A stretch of 64,000 nucleotides of DNA from Bryum argenteum (taxonomy: Eukaryota; Streptophyta; Bryopsida; Bryales; Bryaceae). The notes beneath the pieces are model-generated. The model did no database searches, was not told the origin of the DNA, and worked only from the letters and a program-made list of their open reading frames with translations. Position numbers and translations under genes: made by a program. Location of the stretch: positions 16,624,345 to 16,688,344 of the forward strand of contig CM073326.1 in NCBI GenBank assembly GCA_037043015.1, given 5' to 3'. Positions 1 through 11,375 of the stretch are shown one piece after another. Numbering within the stretch: the first letter of the stretch is position 1; each line of letters starts with the position of its first letter.

Positions 1-600
1 ATAAGAGTATGTGTTTGGGTTTCTTGAATTGTTGTATGCACAAAGTGAGACACTATCAATCGTTTGATTTTTATAATGATGATGATATTGGCTTTCGGTA
101 TTTCATCATGACTGTAGTAAGGGTAGTTTTAGTTGAGTTTGGCAAGTCTTATGGAGTTGTATATTTGAAGATTGTGAAGTGAGACAATGTTTGAATAAAA
201 TCACTTGGATGATTTCTGGTGACATCTTTGTGTGTCCTCAATTATAGTTTCACTTTGGTGAAGATATATTGGTATTCACTTGTGCAATTTGATGGCGTGC
301 AACTAGGTTTGAATGCGTGTATGTGTTTGGGTTTCAGGGAATGTTGCATGCTACTTTGATCTTGAAGTGAGATGATGTGAGTTTGTTTCACTTTTTACGG
401 TGATGATTTGGCTTTTGGTTCTTCATCATGACCTTCAGTTATGTGCCATTGAGTTTGGCAAGTCCTCGGAGTTGTATACTTGAGAATTGTGAACTTGAGA
501 ATTGTGATTCGGTCAGACAATGATTGATTGAAATCATTTGCAAGATAGGAGCAATGAGTGTGCCCCGTGAATGCACCTATTTGTATGCAAACCTTCATCT
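1..600. repeat. Two-copy degenerate tandem repeat, unit about 320 bp
   Basis: Positions 1-260 and about 310-575 carry the same blocks in the same order: a GTATGTGTTTGGGTTTC block (8 and 318), a TTCATCATGAC block (102 and 421), a GAGTTTGGCAAGTC block (133 and 449) and a GACAATG-TTGA block (183 and 516). The copies differ by many substitutions and small indels. No convincing reading frame runs through them, so I treat this as a diverged tandem duplication of non-coding DNA. Confidence 0.6.
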
Positions 601-3262
601 ATAAGTTTGTAGTTATGAATCTTATTTCAAAATAAACTCAACACAAGAGAATCATTGGCTCACGTTACAAAAAGTTGAATCAAAATAGTGCACAACTTTA
701 GAAGGAGGCTACGAATAATAATAATAGTTGGGTTTCGGCTTGTTAGACTTTGAAAAATGCATTATGTATTACTATGTATTCTTTTATATATAGAAATGGT
801 AGGTCATGTGGATCAATGAGTGAGCGTGAAGGCCTCATAGATCCCAAGATCATAACATATAAATGTTAAAAATAGACTACAAAAATATTGTAAGATGACA
901 AGATTTATCAATTTCACTTTAAATGGGAAATTAATGCTACCAACACACTAAATGCAATTCAAAACTCACCAACTAGAAAGTTGTTCACCTTTGTTTCAAG
1001 AATACCCTTGTACCCTATAAAATCAATAAAAATTTCGTAGCTCAAATAATAGCCTTGCAATGGTGAAAACCCCTCAGAGTTTTCAAGGGGACTATAGTCC
1101 AAAGCTAGACCTCTCACACTTGAATACATACCATGTCTTTAAAACATATTGGATTGTACTAAGCTTTTTACGAGAAAAGATAAACCTAAATAGGAATAAC
1201 ATCCAACAAGTAAAAGTGAATTTCAACGGTGGTGGATGAAGGAGATACAATTCCTCAAGGACCATGCAATTTCTCAACATTTTCTCAATATGAAAAACAT
1301 CATTGGAATCTAATACCAAAATGATACTATAAAAAACTTTGAGCTAGAGAATTGTTAAATATTATGAGGCTAAGATCACACCAATGTAAAAAAACATTCA
1401 TGAGAATGAAATCCTTGGCTCGAAATGAAGGCTCCGAATAGTAAAACATGCCCATGTGTTATATGCAAAAACTTTTGGAAATGGCACAAGAATTCATGCC
1501 ATAATGTATATCATTCTACATTGGGATTGAAACTTTACCAAAGAAGATTTCATTTGGAATCCAACCCAACAAGTTTGTGTAGAACAAAGTTCAATAAAAA
1601 AATATGATTCTTTAAAATTTTAATTTGTCTTCTAAAATACTCAAATTCAATGAGCATCACAAGGCTAACATGCCTCAATGTCCTTCAGAAAGTTCTTCAA
1701 ATGTATACTCAATCGCACCTCTATACTTTTTTAGAGAAGTGAATAAAAAGAAAAGTGAAAACATATATTTATCAAAAAAAGAGGTAATGTTTCAAAATGC
1801 AATGTTTAGTGCTCATAAGAATACCTACGTATCAATTAAGGAACTTGACTTACCACTGCCAATTGGTCATAAAAACATTTGTAAAGTATTTTCCTTAAAA
1901 ATATTTAAAAATTCTCTGTGATTGTGCAAGATCTTTATTCTGCCTTTTGAAAACTCATAGAGATCTTCAAAACCTAAAATGGGTTTTTGTAATTTTAGGT
2001 AGCCTAGAAGGGGTTATAAGTAATGTTTTTGCCTATAGCTTTTTATTGGGTACTCCCTGTACTTCAAAGTGTATGTGGTAAAATTTGCGAAGTCAGATTT
2101 CAATTTTAAAACCCTCATGTGAAAATTTTAAGTCTCAAGTTGAAAAGGGGTAGCTTAAACTTATTCTTCTTTTAATTTTAATTTATCAAAATACGTTTAT
2201 AACCCAATTAATACTCAAGCTCAAAGTGACCCAAGTCTAAAAGTTTACCAATGTGACAAGGGCACCTTCCAAAAATTACAAAAACAACCTTGAAAGTTTT
2301 TAGTAATTTCTGAATTGTTTCTTTCAACATTTGTCGAAGTTTGAGATATTGGAATTTTTCCAAAATTATTTTGCTCAAAATTCACAAACTCATTATGATA
2401 CCTACTCATCCTTTATTTTTTCCACAAACCAAATATATTTTATCTGATACATGTTTTACTATATTGTAGTATTCAAAATTTTATTTAATAAATAATCTGC
2501 ATAAAGGTCAAAAAAGTCGAACGAGTCTTTAAAGTTTTGCTATGAGCATACCCAACATGATTATCTACATGGAAAAAAATATTTGGAATAATAATCTTAA
2601 AGTCACCATTTGCACCATGGAGACAATGTCTTTTGAGCAATGCTCAAAATAATTCCGCACAAATTTTCCATGTTAAAATCTTCCAAATGGGTAACACTAG
2701 ACGGTCAGTTTTTGAAATCAGTAACTAAAAATGTGCTTAGGTACAAGAACTTATGGTTGGAAATATAAAGAAAGCAAAAACTTTTACTTCACACTCCCAA
2801 GACTGCATAGAAGTAGATTAATACACTTTTGAGATTTCAAACTCCCAATAACAGAAGAATCTCTAAGGGTTAAACATACATTAAATCACATGCTTATTAC
2901 TAATATTTTAGTATCAAACTATGACTAGAATAATTTTCAAATACTTTAACTCATTACTTTCAGTTGGTAAATAATCATACTTTTACATTTTATCATTCTT
3001 TTCACCAAAAATGAAAGTTATTTGTAATTCTGAATTTTTACTTTGCACTAATTTTATACTTTTCTTATACTCATCACTGACTCTTTTTTTTCCTTTTTTC
3101 TTTTTTTTAACTGCCAAAAGTAAAACCATAGAAGAGAGCATATAAATTAGCAAAACCATCAATAAAAAAAATCACTTTTTTGACTGCAATTGATGCATCT
3201 ACTTCTATAATTTTATTTCCTTGATTTTATTTTCTTTAATTGTAATACGGTAATTGCCGGTG
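601..3262. other. AT-rich gene-free stretch upstream of the RBR gene
   Basis: Only short AT-rich open frames without recognisable motifs occur here. Positions about 1960-2130 and 2480-2650 resemble the left (22560-22660) and right (27800-27960) subterminal parts of the piggyBac element in this window, for example the shared block CTACATGGAAAAAAATATT followed by a TTGCACCATG-like or TTACACCATG-like stretch. That suggests a decayed piggyBac-family remnant, but I cannot define its ends. A T-rich run lies at about 3080-3115. Confidence 0.5.
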
Positions 3263-5106
3263 ATGGAGTGCATTATCTGCACGAATGTTCAACCGCAAAC
3301 GGCATTTATTAGCCCAAGTGGCGGGTGCAAGCACCTCTCCTGCATCACTTGCGTCCAACATCACGCGAAGGCATACCTTCACCGTGGAGGGTTGGATATC
3401 AAATGCATATATTCGGATTGCTGCGATGACAATTACGGAACAAATCAGCTGAATATGATTTTGTCGCCATCGGACTTGGAGATTCTCACGACCAGGCAGA
3501 CGGAAGCGGCCATACCCCCGTCGCTGAGGGTGTACTGCCCCTTCAAGGAATGCTCGGTCCTCATGGAAAAATCTTGTGCTGATATGGAGTCGGTGGAATG
3601 CATGGCTTGCCACCGCGGCTTTTGTGCAAAGTGCAATAACCCATGGCATGACAATATGACTTGCGACGAGAATGCAAATCAAAGTGATGATAAAGAATTT
3701 CACGACTTGGCTAAGACGAGGTTATGGAAAGCTTGCCATGAGTGTCGTCAAATGGTGGAGCTTGTGGAAGGTTGCTACCACATAGTGTGCAGGTAAGCAT
3801 ACCAATTTCTCCCTCTTTTCTTCATCGTCCTTTTACCTCATCTTAACCCTTAAACGTCAGGCTATACGGATTTGGGCAGCCCAGTATTGGATCACAACAT
3901 CTTTTGGACTCGGGCATCATGAATAGTGCACTTTTTGAACGTGGGCATCATGAATGATCCAATCAATGATGAGCTTGCAACCTCCTACAAGTATTGTACA
4001 ACCCCAACCTACCTACCACAATCCTTTCAAAACCACAAAATCACTCATACAAATTGTGATTTGAATTCTAAAATCTCACTTTTTGAATGCATCAAAAGAA
4101 GGGGACCAGTTTGACATCAAAATATAAGTGAAAAGTTGAGTACATTGAGAGCTACAAAGAAGATTCTGTTGGAAAAGAACCCCTCGGGTCACCTTAGACG
4201 TTTAAAGGGTTAATTGTGTTGCTTTGATTATCTAAGAGGTTTCTATGTTTTTTAACGGTGTGGGTTGTTCTTTGATGATAATCTAATGATCGGTGTTTCG
4301 ATATGGCTTGCAGATGCGGCAATCAATTCTGCTACAATTGTGGAAGCAAGTGGTTCTCGGAAGGGCCTGAAGGGTATCTAGTAGAGCATGAGGAATGCGA
4401 TGAGGATGCAGCAGTGATGGCGTTCCATCAAGTAGTTGATCCACATGGTTTGGAAGGTGAGTGGGATTTTTGTTGTGTGCTGAAAGGCAAAAGTTTTATG
4501 CTAGATAGAGATGTAAGGGGGCATGCATGAATAGAACAAGAAAAGTGCAAAACATGATATTAAGGGTGTTTTGGTGGGATTGCAGCTTATTATCAAGGAT
4601 TGCATCTACATGATATGTTGCAAATGGAACAAGTAGTGCATAACATGCCACACGTATTGCCAAACATGAGGAGGAGGGTATTCCCCATGATGGCAGCTAA
4701 CCACCATATAGTAGTGGGTGGAGATGTGCAAAACGTGCAACGATATGGACAATACATGCAACATGGAGTGGGAATTATTCAAAACGAAGTGCCAAACATT
4801 CCACAAGAAGTGCAATTCATGCCACAAGAATTCCGAAACATGACGCCAGAAATGTTTAATGTGATGAATTTATATCCAATGATGGCACCTCACCACCATC
4901 AAGTCCCTCAACATGTGCAAAACGTGCTACAAAATGTGCAAAATATGCAACATGGTGTGCCAAATATGCCACAAGGAGTGCCAAATATGCCACAAGGAGT
5001 GCCAAATATGCCCCAAGGAGTGCCAAATATGCCACAAGGAGTGGCAAACATGATGAGGATGTTTCCTAGGATGGCACCTCACTTCAACCCTTTTCCCCGG
5101 AGGTGA
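3263..5106 (+). CDS. RBR-type (RING1-IBR-RING2) E3 ubiquitin ligase, 3 exons, about 397 aa
   Basis: Exons are 3263-3792, 4314-4456 and 4586-5106. The splice sites are GTAAGC/GCAG and GTGAGT/GCAG, and the phases join without a stop. The protein opens directly with RING1 (CIIC, then CKHLSCITC, then KCIYSDCC). An IBR follows (YCPFKEC, CMACHRGFCAKC, H and C after it). RING2 spans the first splice junction: CHEC, then GCYHIVC joined to RCGNQFCYNCG. In this family RING1 binds the E2 and the RING2 cysteine after the CRCG turn carries a ubiquitin thioester, so a thioester-type ligase is expected. Exon 3 is unlike typical family members: it is rich in Met, Asn, Pro, Gln and His and ends in a run of NMPQGVP heptads. 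The usual N-terminal acidic or UBA-like region is missing, so the start at 3263 may be internal to a longer gene. It converges with the carrier gene that ends at 5595. Confidence 0.85.
3847..4209. mobile_element. piggyBac-type MITE in intron 1 of the RBR gene
   Basis: A 363-bp insert is bounded by TTAA at 3843-3846 and 4210-4213. Its ends are CCCTTAAACGTC on the left and, read inward from the right, CCCTTTAAACGTCT: inverted repeats with one indel. TTAA duplication is the hallmark of piggyBac-superfamily transposition. It lies wholly inside the intron (3793-4313), so splicing still gives an intact RING2. It has no coding capacity. Confidence 0.75.
4957..5046 (+). repeat. 21-bp coding minisatellite in the RBR gene
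   Basis: Four nearly identical 21-bp units (GGAGTGCCAAATATGCCACAA) encode the heptad GVPNMPQ. Differences are single-base, one of them silent (CCC for CCA) and one giving Ala for Pro. A looser Met/Asn/Gln repeat covers the whole of exon 3, so the array looks like a recent expansion of an older low-complexity tail. Confidence 0.8.
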
Positions 5107-5594
5107 ACCCTCAATAAGGTATATATATTTTTTAGAATTTCTCATGTGTGCAAACATAAGGTTCTTGTTGAATGCAAAAAGTTTCGTGATTTTATTTGCA
5201 ATATTCAAATAGTTATAATTGTTTGAAGAGAAAAGTTGCTTGGAACTTAAAGCCGACACCATGCTCAAATATACAAATGAGCTTTCGAAAGGAAAAAAAA
5301 ATGCTCGCCCACAATGCACGCAGAATGCAATACATGAAAGAACAACAGCAAATGAAGAGATATGTAAATTCCCCACTGAACTAAGACAGGACCGAACGTT
5401 TCTCTGTGAAAAAACACCATCCTACATCACCTAAAAAGGGTGTGAATACAACACACCACGAGAGCTATCCTTCGCCCTGTCCTGTCCCCACTTCCTAAAT
5501 AGCAAAACCGACGAGGCATCTCCGAGACTCTAAATCCAACATCTCATTGACGCAGTGTTATTACCGTGCTTCATCATTATCGACCCCCCCGACC
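5107..5594. other. Convergent intergenic region with both 3'UTRs
   Basis: This region lies between the RBR stop codon and the stop of the first ADP/ATP carrier gene on the opposite strand. The part from about 5450 to 5594 matches the sequence after the stop codon of the second carrier gene (12656-12760), including GGGGTCGATAATGATGAAG, so it is the carrier 3'UTR. No further gene is seen. Confidence 0.6.
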
Positions 5595-6875
5595 TTAACC
5601 GCTGCCGCCCGAGTAGGCCTTGCCCAACAACAAGATCTGCAACTGATCGTATCCGGACAACACTCCCGCTCCTGCCACCGCACGCAAGATGTTGGCACCA
5701 GCACCCTTGAACAGCGACTTCGTTCCCTCCTTCGCCACGATCTGCCTGAACGCATCCATCGACCCGTTGTACTTCACTGCCTCTCCCGACGTCATCATCA
5801 TCCTACGCCGAACTGTGTCGATGGGGTACGACGCCAATCCTGCTCCGATCGTGATTCCCCATCCCAACATGAAACTCGCCAAAAAGTTGCCCTGCCATCC
5901 CCCAACAAACACCCACCACGTTAATCATCCACATTCACACCAACCATTCAACACCGGCACACTTCAGATGCGTTCACGAGACAGCATTCGATTGCGGACA
6001 CGTACCTCAAGATTGCCCACCAGCACCACTGGCTTCAGCGAGTCGTAGATACCGAAGTACAGACCCCTGTACACGATGATTCCCGCGCACGAGATCGTGA
6101 ACCCTCTGTACAGCCCTGCGATACCGTCTGTCGCCAGAGTCTTCTTGTACACATCCGCAAGTCCGTTGAACTGCCTTTCGCCTCCTCCCTTCTTCGACGA
6201 CTTTGCGTCGTTCGCCAACCGGGTTCGGGCATAGTCCAAACTGTACACGAACAGCAGAGACGATGCTCCGGCCGCACCTCCAGAGGCCAAGTTGCCCGCG
6301 AACCACTTCCAGTAACCGTCCCTGTCCTTCTTGTACCCGAACAACGCCTTGAAGTAATCCTTGAACGCGAAGTTCAGCGCCTGCGTCGGGAAGTATCTGA
6401 TCACGTTCGCCATGTTGCCTCTCCACAATGACATGAATCCCTCGTCCTTGATCGTCCGTCCGAAGCACTCGCCGATGCCCTTGTATGGGTGCGACAGACG
6501 CCCAGACTTCAACATCTCGTCCTGGTTCTGGATCAACAGCTTCACACGCTCGATGGGAGCGGCTGCCGTCTTCGACACCGCAGCGGACACACCTCCCATC
6601 AGAAAGTCAGTCATGAACGATGCGAACGTCTTCTCGCTGGCGGCGGGAACGAACACCTGCGACGACATGTTCCTTCCGCCCGTCAAGTCGATCGGGCACA
6701 GGGCTCCGAACGCGCTCTGCCTGGGGAGCGCACCGAGCTTGGCGGCAGCGGCGAAGGGAGTGCTGTACTCAGCGGGGGCAGAGTACATGGGACGGCTGGG
6801 AGCCAGACGAGATCCCAAGTACGAGTACCCGGCCATCTTAGACACCACACTCGGGCACCTTGGTGATTCAGCCAT
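5595..6875 (-). CDS. Mitochondrial ADP/ATP carrier, copy 1
   Basis: Exon 1 is 6875-6006 and exon 2 is 5891-5595, with a 114-bp GT-AG intron at 5892-6005. The product is 388 aa. It is a mitochondrial carrier family protein that exchanges matrix ATP for cytosolic ADP across the inner membrane. The three carrier repeats are visible ([35 protein letters not shown]), and RRRMMM is the diagnostic ADP/ATP carrier signature. About 80 residues precede the first repeat, the N-terminal extension typical of plant carriers. I start at the ATG of MAESPRCPS; three upstream codons in frame begin with GTG and are probably leader. It differs from copy 2 at only four residues: Arg/Lys in KKD-DGYWK, Glu/Asp in GGG-RQ, Lys/Arg in DVY-KT and Thr/Ala in RGF-ISCAG. 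Exon 2 proteins are identical. The 5' leader is spliced. Confidence 0.97.
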
Positions 6876-7890
6876 CGCTAACACTCCTGCTCACACACCA
6901 ACATCTCCCTCAGTACCCCCATTGAAACCATAACACGAGACCAACATTGACATGCCCTAATTTGTCATTACACCAGCTTCGAACAGACCACTTTCGTACA
7001 ATCTAAAACCGCGAGTAATAAAGAGTGCGCACGACTCGAAACTTCACAACCGCTAAACATCAAATGTAATCCATGCATACATCCTGTAACCTAGAAACGC
7101 CACTCAATCGGAGCAGATATCGACACCAGCACCGATGTCGACATACCAAATTAGTGCAGATGTCGCTGCATTTACGCGAGTAGTGTCACAATAATGTACA
7201 GTTTCAATACCCAACACTTAGATACAAGCTAGATTATCTTCAATCATGCATTCAACCTACGGAAAGATGCGATGACGAGAAAAAATCTTGCACTATGGAA
7301 TGAGTACTTTGCTTCTAACTAGATCCAGAGTCTTCACATGCACCACCACGCTTACTAGGGCTTCAGAATGCTTTTCTGAAGACTAAGCAACAGGCGTTTC
7401 CGATCACAGGAAGCGGCACATTGCCTGCCGTTGCGGGACTCAGGAACGTGAACGGAAGAAACTCTAATTCTAGACGAAAACAAGATGCGACCTTGTGATG
7501 CAGCTCTTTCATTCTAGAAAAAAAAGGGCTTCGATCGAAAACGGAAATCGTGAGTATGGAGTAAGCTTACCAGCAGACCTGCGAAGAGAGCAGGAATGAG
7601 CGGCGGCGATGGAGAAACCAGGAGCACGAAAGAGGATGCTTGAAGCGTGAGGGTTTGGCCCTTAGGGTCAACAATGCTCCTTTGCTTCTTCGCGGGCCTG
7701 GCCTGGCCGGGGTGGTGGACGGGCTGCACCCGGTTGTCGCCCGCTTTTTGGGTTGAGTGGACTGGTGACTGGCGGTTGCTTGTACGCGTGGCAAGCTTAT
7801 TTTCCCTCACGTTCTCCTCGAGACTCGGTCCTTTCCCGGTTGCCTGTACTTTCTGCCACTCCCACGTTTCCGAAGTTCTCAAATTTTTGC
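6876..7890 (-). promoter_or_regulatory. Spliced 5' leader of ADP/ATP carrier copy 1
   Basis: A GC-rich leader exon runs from about 7890 to 7571 and ends at a GTAAGC donor (7570-7565). The likely acceptor is GAGCAG about 11 nt before the start ATG. The leader exon is homologous to 10000-10302 upstream of copy 2 (shared GCAGG-TCTGCTG at the donor, CCTTAGGGTCAAC and TTCGCGGGCC blocks), which is the main support. No clear TATA box is seen. The transcription start is not determined. Confidence 0.6.
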
Positions 7891-7899
7891 ACATGCCTT

Positions 7900-9584
7900 T
7901 GAAGGAATAAAAGTAACCAAGAGTTTTCTTGTAGTTGATGTGTATGATTACAACACTTGATTGAAACAGTCTAATATTCTTATATAAGTTCTAGCCAAGG
8001 TTAGCGGAGTGGAAAACTATTCTTGTACATGCAAGTTTTATATCTGTACAAATGTGTACAATTATACGCATTTAAGATGCCAAGATTTTAAGCTTCCTCA
8101 TTGACGTGGATTATGCATCTTTTGTGCTAATGAGTTCAATCATTCTGAAATTTGATTTAAGTTACAAATTCTAGGCTTGTTTCTTCAACTTCTTCTGTAA
8201 TTAACGTAGTTAATTCTTCTTCATTTAGATCTTAATGCCAAATGGCATTTTCTTCAATTAACGTAGTTGTTGTCGATGACATAACAGCATTGATGCTTTA
8301 ACCACTAAGTTTTGGGAATTGTGTCAGGTTGGTTAGGAGGACATGCATGTACACATGACAAGCACAACGATTTTCATCAATACTATAGCTAATGGTGTTT
8401 TTACAAGTACACCTCGCAACGTAATTTTGTCATACTTGTAATATGTGACATGTCTTTCAGGTGGTGATATGTCATCTTAATGTGTTTAATGTTTTGAACA
8501 CGGGTCGAACTACAATTTTATGTCTCACCAACAGGAGTGCAAGTGGAATACAACAAGAGTGCAAGTGGAACACAATAGGAGTGCAAGTGGAACACAGTCA
8601 ATAGGACATAGTTCTTAGATTTGAGTTCCTAATATCAACATACGCTCGATCAGTGAAATCTCAAACTATATTCCATAGAATTTTTGCCTTGCTACTATGC
8701 TAAACCACTTCGACTCAGAGTACATATAGATCTCAAATGTCAAAAGTGTCGTCTTACAACAACTTTGGAGAAATCTCATGTTGATTATATTCTTAAAAGA
8801 TTCCCATTCCTGACAAATGACCGCTAGATAGCAACCGAATATAGTGAGTGATTTGATGAATTAACGATTGTTGAGTCATAGGATTATTGCAACAAGTTGC
8901 TTGACAAGTGACCATCCTTCCAAGCACACCGATCTAATTTTATCATCAATAATACGCATGATAAAAATATTGCAAATATTTCAAGGGTTTGGAAAAAACA
9001 TGTGGAATATTCCTAACACAAGTATCAAATATCAATTGTGTTTTGGTACCCATGGTCCTAGTATAATAAGAGCATTCTCCAATAGTTAATTTTTTATCAT
9101 TAAACCCTTAAGGTTGATGTAGGGGTATAAATTTCTTTAATTCAAAAATTTAGTTTTCCCAATTCTTTATTGCTGAATTTGCAAACAAAAAGTGTGTAAA
9201 AATCACAATACGGTATATGATAAAGAGTGTTACATTCATTATTGAATCATGTATAGATGAGTAACAAAAAACTTGGCCTAACAAGAGTCATATCAATGCT
9301 CAAGGGAGTACCCAAGAGTCCCCATCCCTTTTAAAAGATTGATTCTATTAATTCTTAACAAGTCAACATACAGTATCAAGTTATCATTTGCATTACACAA
9401 TTAAACTCAAATCACAGACATTGCATATGGTAAAATACTCAAAAACCTAGACCTACACATATAAAATGGCCGAAGGAAATTTAAAATGCACATAGTCCAA
9501 AAAATGAACGTCTCTTGAAAGAATGATATGAACCGAATGAAATAGAGAAATAAAAAGGGAGGCGTTGGAAAAATCAAGTGAACA
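7900..9584. other. Gene-free spacer between the divergent carrier genes
   Basis: AT-rich DNA without a convincing gene. It holds a short GAGTGCAAGTGGAACACAA-type triplication at about 8537-8600. A TTAA-ACCCTTAAGG motif at 9102 resembles a piggyBac-type terminus, but no partner end was found. Confidence 0.5.
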
Positions 9585-9594
9585 TAGCTTGAGT

Positions 9595-9964
9595 AGGCAC
9601 CACAAGCCTTGGCTTGGTGGTTGGGGCTCATGGCCCCCATTGAGGAGGTTGTGGGTTCCATTCCCCATGCCGGCGTGGTGCTCACCACTATAGTCCACCC
9701 AACTATTGTGGGGGGTCCTTGGACCTTGTTGTATGGGTACCTCAAAGTCCTTTGGGGGGATACTATGTCAAGTATCCTCAAGGCACTAGTAACTAGGCTA
9801 GAAACTAGCGTAGTTATAGTGTCCACCCTCGAGAGGGGGAAGTAGTATTGTTCCAATTTCCCCTTGTCCGGTGGCCATCGGGATATTAGCATTACGAACG
9901 GACACTTCATTCACGCCGGCCCCTTAGAAAGGGACCGGAGTTTCTATCTATCTATCTATCTATC
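9595..9964 (+). mobile_element. tRNA-derived SINE, full length with target duplication
   Basis: The head has an A-box-like GGCTTGGTGGTTGG (9611-9624) and a B-box-like GGTTCCATTCC (9654-9664), the internal pol III promoter of a tRNA-derived SINE. The tail is a (TCTA)n run ending at 9964. A perfect 10-bp direct repeat TAGCTTGAGT flanks it (9585-9594 and 9965-9974), so insertion was recent. A second copy lies in reverse orientation near 46.0 kb and a fragment near 46.8 kb. Confidence 0.88.
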
Positions 9965-9989
9965 TAGCTTGAGTTTCTGGGAACTTTGG

Positions 9990-11375
9990 GAACAGCATCA
10001 ATCATAGAAACACAAGTGGAGTGACAGAGGACAGAATCGTGGGATGACCGGTAGTACCGATCCTGAGGACAACCCTGCCTTGCCACCCTGAAAGATGACC
10101 CGTAACCACCAGTTTCGTCACCAGATTTCCAACGGGTCGACAGGGTATAGCAGGTGACCCAACCCGGCCCGCGAAGGCCGAAGGCGGAACGGTTGACCCT
10201 AAGGCCGGAACCCTGAAGCTGCACATGCTCTCTTTCGTGTTTGTTGCTTGCTTGCTCGTGGTTCGCCGCCGCTCGTTCCTGCCCTCTTCGCAGGGTCTGC
10301 TGGTATGTCTCTAGCCTCGAGCTCCTTCTAATGTAGTTTTTTTCCGTGTTTTTCAAGCTGGTACAAGAAATGGTCTCGATGCACTTTGTTTTCGTCTAGA
10401 TTGCGCTACATTCTCTTTGGTCCTGGTTGGGGTTTCGTGCCGGTTGCGATCGTTGAAAGGTGCGTAACGTAATGGTCGATAGGTACTCATGTCTCGTTTA
10501 GATCGACGTTCGGGAGCCACCGAGGTTTTTCCGCTTCATTGTGTGTAGACGAAAAACCTAGAAGATTTCTTGATCAGGCTCTGATGTTGCTTCAAGCTCC
10601 TTTCCATGTGTTTGTTTCTTCGTTTTTCAATCTATTTCAAGATATGATCACACTGCACTTAGTTTTCGTCTAGACTGCGCTACATTCTCTTCGTTTGTGG
10701 TTGGCGTTTCGTGGCCGTTGCGATCGTCGAAAGGCGTGAGGTGTAATGCCATCATGTTTCATCTAGATCGATGTTCGGATATCACTTAGTTTCCTTCGCA
10801 TCGTCTTGCGTACACAATTAAACCTAGAAAGTATCTTGTTCAGTCATCGCGTTAACGATGACTGACGATGGCGCAATTTGTCACATGTCGTGTGCGCTCA
10901 GTTCTTGTATGGATTATGTGCTTATGGTAAGTGTAGCTGGATATTGTAATACGCTGGTAGCGATCCGATCGAGATCAGTCTGAATTTGTCAGGACAAAGA
11001 AGGAGCTTTACCCTTTGCTTCTAGTTCAGCTATTTATTGCGAGGTGCAGTCAAACATCTATTTGTGTGCGGTATATTTTGCAGTATCAGGTTCTGTTTGA
11101 TGTCGAAAGCGTTAGAAGGTGCAGACTAGCTTGAATTATTGCTCATCTGTAAACACTTTGATATGCCATTTTTATGGGCATTGTAGAGGATGTGTATGAC
11201 TGAGGTGTCAGAGGGTACAAGCAACGTGGTGTTGGCTTGAGATGGCAGTGATGTTTTTTTTTGTTATTTTTTTCCACGGTGGAGTTGTTACAGTCAGAAA
11301 TTAGGGCAGATGAGATGTGTTGGTTACAATGACGGTACTAAGGGTGTTGTTGATGTGTGAGCAGCAGTGTTTGCG
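9990..11375 (+). promoter_or_regulatory. Spliced 5' leader of ADP/ATP carrier copy 2
   Basis: A GC-rich leader exon ends at 10302 before a GTATGT donor. A 5'UTR intron of about 1.06 kb runs to the GAGCAG acceptor just before 11365, with the start ATG at 11376. The leader is homologous to that of copy 1 but more diverged than the coding exons. The intron holds an internal tandem duplication (10318-10820). Long first introns in 5' leaders often enhance expression of housekeeping plant genes; that role is inference here. Confidence 0.6.
10318..10820 (+). repeat. Tandem duplication inside the 5'UTR intron of carrier copy 2
   Basis: Units at about 10318-10585 and 10596-10820 share ordered blocks: GTTTTCGTCTAGA-TGCGCTACATTCTCTT (10390 and 10664), GTTGCGATCGT-GAAAGG (10443 and 10717), and a TCTAGATCGA or TTTAGATCGA block followed by GTTCGG. 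The corresponding intron of copy 1 shows only a single degenerate trace, so the duplication probably arose after the carrier genes duplicated. Confidence 0.65.

Noticed and set aside
4606..5376. Minus-strand frames with repeated HIWHSL or LVAYLAL motifs
   Set aside because: They are the complement of the Met/Gln-rich repeat of the RBR gene.
5547..6933. Long open frames on the plus strand opposite ADP/ATP carrier copy 1 (and minus-strand mirror frames at 11324-12700)
   Set aside because: They are antisense shadows of GC-rich carrier exons; they recur identically in both copies only because the sense exons do.
9603..9675. A tRNA gene
   Set aside because: A- and B-box-like motifs are present, but there is no cloverleaf with matching acceptor stem, and the sequence continues into a SINE body with tail and target duplication.
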